A stretch of DNA of 64,000 nucleotides from a bacterium. Its GTDB lineage: Bacteria > Joyebacterota > Joyebacteria > Joyebacterales > Joyebacteraceae. Shown here piece after piece: positions 57,175 through 64,000 of this stretch; the stretch's first letter is position 1, and each line of letters starts with the position of its first letter. Location: contig JAPEKQ010000005.1 in assembly GCA_029990205.1 (NCBI GenBank), forward strand, positions 62,001-126,000. The letters run 5' to 3'. Both the position numbers and the translations under genes were made by a program. A model generated the notes under the pieces. That model was not told the origin of the DNA. It ran no database searches and worked only from the letters and a program-made list of their open reading frames with translations.

Positions 57175-57942
57175 ATGTCCGGTTCCAGGATCATCATCGA
57201 CATCATAGACATCGCCATCGTCGCGTTCGTCATCTACCAGCTGCTCCTGCTTCTCCGGGGCCGGCGAGCGATGCAGATGTTCGTGAGCCTCTTCGTCATC
57301 GTCGTCATCGGCTTCGTCGCCCGCTGGGTCCAGTTCGACGCTCTCAACTGGCTCATGTCCGGCCTCAAGGGGCTCTGGGCGATCATCTTCGTCATCCTCT
57401 TCCAGGACGAGCTCCGGCGCATCCTCGCGCAGATGGGACAGAGCAGACTGCTCCGTCCGTTCGTCCGGCTCGAGGTCCACGAATCGATCGACGCCATCGT
57501 TACGGCCGTCAAGGCCATGTCTCAGAAGCGCACGGGAGCGCTCATCGTTGTCGAGCGCCAGGCGAGACTGCTCAACTACTATCAGACCGGCGTCCTGCTG
57601 AACGCGCCGGTCGTTTCGAGCCTGATCGTATCGATCTTCACGCCGCTGACACCGCTCCACGACGGGGCCGTCATCGTCAGCGGCGACGAGATCATCGCGG
57701 CGCGCTGCACGCTGCCGCTCTCGCAGAATCCGTACTACGTCCACACGCTCGGCACCAGACACCGCGCCGCGGTGGGCCTGACCGAGGAGACCGACGCCGT
57801 CGTCGTCATCGTCTCGGAGGAAACGGGCGATATCTCCCTCGCACTCGGGGGGCAGATCTCGCGCGGCATCACCCTCAGCCAGCTCAGGGAGCGGCTCTCG
57901 CAGCTCCTGAGGAGCCAGACATCCGAGGGCACGGCGTCCTGA
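57175..57942 (+). CDS. dacA: Diadenylate cyclase (CdaA/DacA type)
   Basis: A 255-residue membrane enzyme that makes cyclic di-AMP from two ATP. Three N-terminal hydrophobic segments (IIDIIDIAIVAFVIYQLLL, MFVSLFVIVVIGFV and a third before FQDELRRIL) precede the DAC domain with its two catalytic motifs, LHDGAVIV and GTRHRAAVG. Length and layout match CdaA. c-di-AMP usually controls potassium and osmolyte transport and wall homeostasis. In Firmicutes it pairs with cdaR and glmM; here it follows folP by four bases, a pairing also found in other phyla. A GC hairpin without U-run (57980-57998) follows it. Confidence 0.94.
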   Translation: MSGSRIIIDIIDIAIVAFVIYQLLLLLRGRRAMQMFVSLFVIVVIGFVARWVQFDALNWLMSGLKGLWAIIFVILFQDELRRILAQMGQSRLLRPFVRLEVHESIDAIVTAVKAMSQKRTGALIVVERQARLLNYYQTGVLLNAPVVSSLIVSIFTPLTPLHDGAVIVSGDEIIAARCTLPLSQNPYYVHTLGTRHRAAVGLTEETDAVVVIVSEETGDISLALGGQISRGITLSQLRERLSQLLRSQTSEGTAS

Positions 57943-58030
57943 CGGCGAGCGGACGTATGTGGGCGTCACAACGAGAGACCCCGGCCGCGCGGGCCGGGCG
58001 AGCTTGAGCATCTGAACCAGAGGAGACACG

Positions 58031-60700
58031 ATGTACCAGCACGAACGGACCAACACCATCATCGCCTGGGCGCTGGGAGCGTTCACGTTCATCGTCTACA
58101 TGATGACGACGGCTCCGGTCGTAGCCTTCTGGGACAACGGCGAGTTCATCGCGGTCGGGTACATCCTCGGCGTCGGACACCCGCCGGGCTCTCCCGTCTA
58201 CACGCTCCTCAGCCGCCTGTTCGGGCTGCTCCCCTTCCCCAATGTGGCGCAGGCCGTCAACTTCACATCGGTTGTCGCCGGCGCCGCCGCGATCTTCTTC
58301 TTCTCGCTCGCGATCGCGAAGATCGCCAGGCGCTGGGAGGGAGAGATCAAGTCGTTCGGCGACGGGCTTCCGACCTACGTGACCTGCATCACGTCGTGCC
58401 TGTTCATCGCCTTCTCATTCAGCTACTGGGAGAACGCGCTCGAAGCCGAGGTCTACGCGTGGAACGTCCTCGTGATGGCCGTCACGCTGTGGCTCGTTCT
58501 GAGATGGTCGGAGCTTGCAGGTCCGCCGCGGCCGCGTCGGCACCTCTACCTCGTGTTCTACTTCCTCGCGCTCGGCATCGGTATCCACATGGGGAGTCTG
58601 CTGTGGGCGCCCGGATTCCTCGTCTTCATGATCCTCTTCGAGCGCAGCTACATCGGTTCTCTGCTCCTCGCGGCGCCTTTCGCCATGGGATTCTTCCTGA
58701 TGAGCAAGGGGATGCCGTGGTGGCACGCACCGATGGCCCTCTGGGTCCTCGGGTTCGTGCAGACCGGGTACTTCGCGCTTCCGAAGCTCTGGCCGGAGCG
58801 AAAGAAGGTCGGGCGTCGGGCGAAGGAGGCCCCGAAGGACTTCCCGGTCGCCACCTGGTTCATGCCCGCAATGGTCGTCCTTGCCATTGTGGTTCTCGCT
58901 GAAGGTCTGACCTGGAGTACGACGAGCGAGCAGTCGGTCGCTCTTTCAACGTTCATGTCGATCATCATATCCGGCGTGGCGCTCTGGGGGTTCACGAAGC
59001 TCGCCGCCAACGGGACCATCGAGCGGCCGCAGACGCCGGCGCGCGCGCTTCTCGCCGCGCTCCTCCTCTCGTTCCTCGCGCTGACGATCCACGCGTATCT
59101 GCTGATCCGTGCCAGGCTCGAGCCAGCGATCAACGAGTCCGAGCCGAAGACGATCAAGGCGGTGCTCGAGGTCATGCGGCGCGCGCAGTATGAACCGATG
59201 CGATTCTTCCCGAGACGCACGCCGTTCCCGAACCAGTTCCGTATCGTCAGCGGGTATCACGCGCAGCAGTTCACTTCGTCGAAGAACCTCGTCGCCATAC
59301 TCGCTCCGTTCGCGCTGGCGGTCTGGGGACTCATCGCCCACGCGAAGCGCGACCGCCGCACCTTCGCGATGATGTTGATCGGGTGGCTCATGGCATCGCT
59401 CGGGCTGCTGATGTACCTCAACGTCTCGGACCACGAGGTCCGCAGCCGCGAGTACTTCTGGGTTCCGTCCTATGTCGGCCTTGCCATCTGGATGGGTATC
59501 GGGTCGGGCGCGATAGTCCACTGGGCGAAGGAAGTCGGCAAGGTCTGGAGAAACGTGCTGGCGGTCGCCGTCATCGTGTTCGCGCTCCTTCCGCTCGTGA
59601 GCAACTACCAGATCAGCAACCGGAGCAACAACTACATCGCGCACAACTACGGCATGAACATCCTGCAGTATCTCGATGAGGACGCGATTCTCATCACCAA
59701 CGGCGACAACGACACGTTCCCGCTGTGGTATCTGCAGCAGGTCGAGGGCGTGCGGCCGGATGTCGACATCGTCAACCTGTCGCTCAGCCAGATCAACTGG
59801 CACCTCAAGCAGGTCAAGCAGGAGGGCGTTCCGATCTCGTTCACGTTCGAGCAGATCGACCAGATGCGCCCCTACTGGACACGCGATCCGGAGACGAACG
59901 AACTCACGCTCGTCACGCTCAAGGACATCGCGATCCACGACATCATCCGGACGAACAACTTCGAGCGACCGGTCTACTTCGCGGTGACGGTCGACGACTT
60001 CATGGGGTACTACGACAACCTCAAGCTCGAGGGCATGGTCTTCCGGCTCACGCAGGAGACCGGACGACACATGGTCGATGTCGAGAGGACGTACGAGAAC
60101 GTCTTCGAGAACTACGACTACTCGAGCATCGTGGATGTCGAGGACAACTGGCGGGTGATGCACGAGGTCTACAAGACGGGGCCGACCGCGCGGCTCATCA
60201 CGAACTACGCCGCCGGGTTCTCCAGACTTGGGTTCGTCGCGATGCAGGATCCAGAGCAGACGGACGAGGCCATCCGCCTCTACACGATCGCGCTCAAGTT
60301 CGCGCCGAACTACGGACCGGCGCTCAACGGTCTTGTGGCCATCTACGCGGCCCGTCTCCTCCAGCCCAACCTCGCGCTCCCGTTCGCTGAGCGCCTCGTC
60401 GAAAGCCAGCCGGAGCTGGTCGAGGGGTGGGTGCGGTACGGCGGCGTACACCTGATGATCGCGGAAGCTCTCGCGAGACAGAACCAGGCCGACGAGGCGC
60501 GACCCCACTTCGAGGAAGCAGTCGAGGCCTACGAGTACGTGCTCGCCCGCGAGCCCGAGCGCTATGACGTCTACGCCGCGCTCATGACAGCCTACCAGCA
60601 GCTCGGCATGGCGGACCGCGTCAACAACCTCATGGAGATGTGGCAGATGTACGGTCCCGAGGGCACGGGCGGAGGCGGGGAGGTCGCACCGCAGCAGTAG
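58031..60700 (+). CDS. DUF2723 (TMEM260-like) membrane protein with C-terminal TPRs
   Basis: An 889-residue protein. The N-terminal DUF2723 domain is clear: AFWDNGEFIAVGYILGVGHPPGSPVYTLLSRLF, with the acidic DNGEF pair and GHPPG (quoted in part). About ten further hydrophobic helices run to near residue 530, followed by a soluble region with NGDNDTFPLWYLQQVEGVRPDV and TPR-like repeats at about 720-870. The human DUF2723 protein TMEM260 is an O-mannosyltransferase, so a GT-C glycosyltransferase role is likely; the bacterial acceptor is unknown. AGGAGACACG precedes the ATG. It may continue the housekeeping transcript from dacA (88-base gap) or be separate. Confidence 0.9.
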   Translation: MYQHERTNTIIAWALGAFTFIVYMMTTAPVVAFWDNGEFIAVGYILGVGHPPGSPVYTLLSRLFGLLPFPNVAQAVNFTSVVAGAAAIFFFSLAIAKIARRWEGEIKSFGDGLPTYVTCITSCLFIAFSFSYWENALEAEVYAWNVLVMAVTLWLVLRWSELAGPPRPRRHLYLVFYFLALGIGIHMGSLLWAPGFLVFMILFERSYIGSLLLAAPFAMGFFLMSKGMPWWHAPMALWVLGFVQTGYFALPKLWPERKKVGRRAKEAPKDFPVATWFMPAMVVLAIVVLAEGLTWSTTSEQSVALSTFMSIIISGVALWGFTKLAANGTIERPQTPARALLAALLLSFLALTIHAYLLIRARLEPAINESEPKTIKAVLEVMRRAQYEPMRFFPRRTPFPNQFRIVSGYHAQQFTSSKNLVAILAPFALAVWGLIAHAKRDRRTFAMMLIGWLMASLGLLMYLNVSDHEVRSREYFWVPSYVGLAIWMGIGSGAIVHWAKEVGKVWRNVLAVAVIVFALLPLVSNYQISNRSNNYIAHNYGMNILQYLDEDAILITNGDNDTFPLWYLQQVEGVRPDVDIVNLSLSQINWHLKQVKQEGVPISFTFEQIDQMRPYWTRDPETNELTLVTLKDIAIHDIIRTNNFERPVYFAVTVDDFMGYYDNLKLEGMVFRLTQETGRHMVDVERTYENVFENYDYSSIVDVEDNWRVMHEVYKTGPTARLITNYAAGFSRLGFVAMQDPEQTDEAIRLYTIALKFAPNYGPALNGLVAIYAARLLQPNLALPFAERLVESQPELVEGWVRYGGVHLMIAEALARQNQADEARPHFEEAVEAYEYVLAREPERYDVYAALMTAYQQLGMADRVNNLMEMWQMYGPEGTGGGGEVAPQQ

Positions 60701-60752
60701 TCGGCATACGGATTCGCCGGCAACCCACGCAGAGAGGTACTCTGAATGAACA

Positions 60753-60785
60753 ACAGGTCCGGCGGGCTTCCGTCGGACCTGTTTC
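60753..60785. terminator. Terminator between convergent DUF2723 and M16 genes
   Basis: A 9-bp stem (ACAGGTCCG with CGGACCTGT) around a 12-base loop, followed by TTCG on the plus strand. It lies about 50 bases after the DUF2723 stop. Confidence 0.6.
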
Positions 60786-60847
60786 GTTGCGTACGCCGCT
60801 GTGAACTCGCCGCGCGGTGAGTCATGCGCCGCACCACGGAGGCCGCC

Positions 60848-63733
60848 TCAGGTGCTCTTGAGCGTCACCGTCGCGTAACCCGCATCCGGATCGAGCCACG
60901 CTCTCGCCACACGGACGACGTCGTCATTCGTGAGCGCGCGAACCAGAGCCGGCATCGCCTCCATCCGCTCGAACCCGACCCCGAGAAGCTCGGACATCGC
61001 GTAGGATGCGGCCCTGCTCGACTCACGCTGCATCGCGATCTCCATCGTGCCGGCGACATAGCTCTTCGCGCGCGTGAGCTCATCGGGTGCGAGCCCGTCG
61101 GACCGCGTGCCTCTCAATACCGAGAGAAGCCCCTCGACCGCTGCCGACTCGTCGCCGGGACGAGCGGTCACCGACATCAGGACCGCTCCACCGGAGGCGA
61201 GTAGAAGCGGAGATGCGGAGACGCTGTACGCGTGCGGCGGGTTCTCGCGGAGCGCCACCCAGAGCGGCCCGCCCATCATGGACAGCGCCCGTGTCACGAA
61301 GCGAAGGGCGACCGCGTCATCCGCCGACGCCGCGGGCCCCCGGAGTCCGAGCGCCACATGCGACTGGCCGGGTATGTCGTGACGAAGCTCGACCGACTCC
61401 TGCAACACCGGCCCGGGAGTCTCTGTCGGAGCGGTGGCCCCGTCCGCCGCAGCGGCCCGTGCGCCACCCGCGCCACCCTCGGAACCCGCGGCACCCGCGA
61501 CCCCCGCGCCACCCGATCCCCAATCCGGCATCAGTGACGCGATCCGCAGGGCGGTCTCCCGCAGCCCGGGGAGATCGACCCGGCCGCTGGCACACACCAC
61601 GAGTCCCGCCGTACCCAGACCGCTCAGATAGCGGTCCCGCACCGCGTCCGCGGCAAGCCCCGCGATGCTCTCACGCGTCCCCCTGAGAGCACGCCCATAC
61701 GGGTGCTCGGGAAAGATCAGAGGGAGCATGTTGAGAATGGCGCGTCTGAACGGATGATCCTCGGTCTCCCCGATCTCGCTCTCAACCTCCGTACGCGCCA
61801 TCTGGAACTGGTCGGCGTCGAACGCCGGCTCGAGCGCCACCTCGCCAAGGAGTGAGAGCGCGTCGTTCTGGAGTCGGGCAAGACACGTCGAGCCAAGACC
61901 GAACCCGTCGCGGTCCACCAGTGTGGCGAGCGAGGTTCCCATCGACTCCACGACGTCGGCGAGCTCGAAGCCCGAGCGCCGCCGCGAGCCCCGAATGGCC
62001 GTCCGCATGGCAACGTAGGTGGAGCCGGACGACGCATCGTCCTCGGCGCAGTGCCCGCCCCGGAACCCGATCGCGAGCGATGTGAGCGGAAGCGTGTTCG
62101 AGTGGCTCGTGATGAGCGTGATGCCTGAACCGGGGCTCTCCCGGATCCGGACCGGCGTCCTTCGCTCCGCCAGGATCGTCGGCCGCGAGAACCCCGAGGG
62201 CGCCCAGGTCGACCCGCCCTCCCGGAGCTGCGCGGCCTCGTTCGTCCCCCCTATGCCGCCGGCCGTACCGTTGCCGGCCGCACCGTCACCGGCCGCACCA
62301 TGAGCGCTCTCGCCGTCGCTCGATCCGTCGCTCGATCCGTCGCCGTCGCCCGTTCCGTCACCTGAGTCCATCGATGCTGCGACCCGCTCCGCCATCCGCT
62401 CGGAGATATTCCCCTCCGGAAGACCTCCCGCCGCCGGACCATAGACCACGAGGGTCGCGTTCTCCGGCCGCAGGTACTCGTGGGCCACGCGTGAGACATC
62501 CTCCGGCGTCACCGCGGCGAGCCTGTCGATGTACGTCTCTGCCAGACGACAGTCGCCAAGAAGCTCGAAGTACCCGAGACCGCCAGCGAGCGCCTCCGGT
62601 GTCTCGTGCTCGAGGAGATAGGCCGCTTCGAGTCGTCTCAGGTTCTTCTCCATCTCGTCGTCGCCCGGCGCGTTCTCCGCCAGCCTCCTGATCTCGCCCA
62701 TCACACCGTTGACGACCGGCCCGATGTCCGGCGCCATCGCGGTCCCGCGGACGATGAACAGCCCCGTGTCCCGGTACCCGGCGATCCCGGAGCCGATGTC
62801 ATTGACGAGGCCCAGTTCCAGCGCGAGCCGCCGCCGGAGACGCGAACTCCTCCCCTGTCCCAGCAGACCGGAGAGAGCATCGAGCGCCGGGATGTCATCG
62901 TGGAGCGCATCAGGTACGTGGAAGGCCATCGAAAGGTACGGCTGCGCCAGCGCGCCGTGGATGCTCAGTGCCCTCAGATCCTTCTGGTCCGGTTCAACGC
63001 CGCCCCAGTATGCGGGCCGGTCTCCCCCCGGCATGTCGCCGAAGAGCCTCCTGGCCTCGTCGAACACCTCCGCCGCATCGATGTCGCCGACCACGACCAG
63101 GACGATGTTCCCGCCACGGTAGTGCTTTCCGTAGTGACTCGTCAGAGTGTCCGCCGTCACGGCCGCAAGTGATTCCTCCGTACCGACGACGGGGCGCGCA
63201 AGCGGGTGCCTGGTGAACCCGGTCGCCATCAGTCTGCGCCAGACGAGCGTTTCCGGGTTGGCCTCGCCGGACCGCAGCTCCTCGAGAATGACCGCGCGCT
63301 CCGTCTCCACCTCGTCCGGGGCGAACCGCGGTGAGCGGACGACCGAGGCCTGGGCCTCGAGAACCGCACGCCAGGTCGCGGACGGCACGACCTGGTAGTA
63401 GGTCGTGTGATCGGCCCCCGTCATCGCGTTGACGTACCCGCCGGCCCCGTACACCTCGCGCGCGAGATCGGTCCCGGACCTCCCGTCCGGCTTGAAGAGC
63501 ATGTGTTCGATGAAATGGGCGATCCCCTCGCTGCCGTCGGGATCGTCGACGGCTCCCGTGCCCACCCAGAGATTGAGCGATACGACGGGCGCCGTGTACA
63601 TCTCGCGAACGACAACGCGGACACCGTTGTCGAGAACCTCGGTGTGAACCTCGGCGGGAGCGGCGCGACCGCGCGGTCCGGGGCCGACGTCAGTCATGGG
63701 GTTCGTATGAGTCGTGGGGTCGATGTGGGGCAC
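60848..63733 (-). CDS. Fused two-domain M16 (pitrilysin-type) metallopeptidase
   Basis: A protein of about 961 residues. The N-terminal M16 domain begins HTEVLDNGVRVVV and has the inverted zinc motif HFIEH (73-77) with the second glutamate in AVILEELRSGEANPE. The C-terminal half, after a low-complexity Gly/Ser/Asp linker (about 475-525), is the second M16 domain pair lacking the motif. It degrades peptides in a clamshell chamber. The chosen start is GTG 63733, with GGAGAGGATC upstream and four bases after the preceding stop; ATG 63697 is the alternative and has no ribosome site. No signal peptide is visible with either start. A second Ala/Gly-rich insert lies near residue 790. Confidence 0.88.
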   Translation of the reverse strand: MPHIDPTTHTNPMTDVGPGPRGRAAPAEVHTEVLDNGVRVVVREMYTAPVVSLNLWVGTGAVDDPDGSEGIAHFIEHMLFKPDGRSGTDLAREVYGAGGYVNAMTGADHTTYYQVVPSATWRAVLEAQASVVRSPRFAPDEVETERAVILEELRSGEANPETLVWRRLMATGFTRHPLARPVVGTEESLAAVTADTLTSHYGKHYRGGNIVLVVVGDIDAAEVFDEARRLFGDMPGGDRPAYWGGVEPDQKDLRALSIHGALAQPYLSMAFHVPDALHDDIPALDALSGLLGQGRSSRLRRRLALELGLVNDIGSGIAGYRDTGLFIVRGTAMAPDIGPVVNGVMGEIRRLAENAPGDDEMEKNLRRLEAAYLLEHETPEALAGGLGYFELLGDCRLAETYIDRLAAVTPEDVSRVAHEYLRPENATLVVYGPAAGGLPEGNISERMAERVAASMDSGDGTGDGDGSSDGSSDGESAHGAAGDGAAGNGTAGGIGGTNEAAQLREGGSTWAPSGFSRPTILAERRTPVRIRESPGSGITLITSHSNTLPLTSLAIGFRGGHCAEDDASSGSTYVAMRTAIRGSRRRSGFELADVVESMGTSLATLVDRDGFGLGSTCLARLQNDALSLLGEVALEPAFDADQFQMARTEVESEIGETEDHPFRRAILNMLPLIFPEHPYGRALRGTRESIAGLAADAVRDRYLSGLGTAGLVVCASGRVDLPGLRETALRIASLMPDWGSGGAGVAGAAGSEGGAGGARAAAADGATAPTETPGPVLQESVELRHDIPGQSHVALGLRGPAASADDAVALRFVTRALSMMGGPLWVALRENPPHAYSVSASPLLLASGGAVLMSVTARPGDESAAVEGLLSVLRGTRSDGLAPDELTRAKSYVAGTMEIAMQRESSRAASYAMSELLGVGFERMEAMPALVRALTNDDVVRVARAWLDPDAGYATVTLKST

Positions 63734-63737
63734 GGGG

Positions 63738-64000
63738 TCAGATCCTCTCCAGAGTTCGCATTCCCAATGACGCCTCGACGAGCGCCGGCTGTATGCTGCC
63801 GAGATCGAGAAGCTGGTCGTGGAACGACTTGAGATCGAACGTGTCACCTGCGTCGGCCTCGAACCGCCGCCTGATGTCCATGATCGCGCGCTTGCCGATC
63901 ATGTAGCTCGAGGGCTGCGTCGGCGAGGTCGCATACCGCTTCACCTCGGCCGTCGCGTTGACCCGCTCCAGCTTCACCTCGCGTATCATGAAGTCGATGC
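63738..64000 (-). CDS. DUF885 family protein, C-terminal fragment (5' end outside window)
   Basis: The last 87 codons of a gene that continues past the right edge. The sequence matches the C-terminus of DUF885 proteins: TSPTQPSSYMIGKRAIMDIR, then FDLKSFHDQLLDLGSIQPAL. DUF885 proteins are predicted zinc metallohydrolases/peptidases, usually secreted; the catalytic part is outside the window. The stop lies four bases before the GTG of the M16 gene, so the two putative peptidases are probably co-expressed. Confidence 0.8.
   Translation of the reverse strand, partial: IDFMIREVKLERVNATAEVKRYATSPTQPSSYMIGKRAIMDIRRRFEADAGDTFDLKSFHDQLLDLGSIQPALVEASLGMRTLERI

Overview
The window is 64 kb of GC-rich bacterial chromosome. 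No insertion sequence, prophage, CRISPR array or rRNA is visible. The FlgD-like C-terminal tail on the secreted protein ending at 47717 (NAPNPFNP ... GIYFARM), the secreted M1/M16/S9/DUF885-type peptidases, the TPR-fused membrane proteins and an Hdr-based redox cluster together suggest an uncultured FCB-group-like lineage (for example the Eisenbacteria/Krumholzibacteriota/Latescibacterota neighbourhood). That placement is inference; the sequence alone does not fix a phylum. Promoters resembling TTGACN-N17-TATNNT precede several genes. TAG is by far the commonest stop codon.

Layout. 1-12.4 kb: a degenerate M1-type peptidase with TPRs; iscU with a broken DUF4190 gene and a DUF2752 gene; a minus-strand run of PTS enzyme I and lytic transglycosylase; a CoA-disulfide-reductase-like flavoprotein; and an ECF sigma factor, S9 peptidase and zinc-finger (anti-sigma-like) run. 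12.4-21 kb: one large minus-strand operon, hdrC-hdrB-hdrA-mvhD, a fumarate-reductase-like pair, a hydrogenase-type maturation protease and malic enzyme. This is probably a cytosolic electron-confurcating or -bifurcating module tied to C4 acids. 21-24 kb: MFS transporter, stand-alone LigD-type phosphoesterase, DUF1028 protein.

24-37 kb is a signalling block: two tandem, related hybrid histidine kinases (one with a periplasmic solute-binding sensor), glycogen phosphorylase, and a PAS/GAF/GGDEF protein split by a one-base frameshift. 37-45 kb: an overlapping three-gene operon (xanthine-dehydrogenase-type molybdenum subunit, a secreted protein built of 26-27-residue repeats, a HEAT-repeat protein), then a glycosyltransferase-39-like membrane protein with TPRs. 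45-52 kb: a 5'-truncated FlgD-tailed secreted protein, phosphofructokinase, ClpB and a tRNA with CAT anticodon. 52-58 kb: a conserved housekeeping run tilS-hpt-ftsH-folP-dacA, in which hpt appears to start at CTG. 58-64 kb: a DUF2723-TPR membrane protein, a fused M16 protease and the 3' end of a DUF885 gene.

The most promising candidates for undescribed biology are the Hdr/fumarate-reductase/malic-enzyme cluster, the molybdoenzyme-repeat protein-HEAT operon with its regular GDD-Y repeat, and the inactivated M1-like protein.
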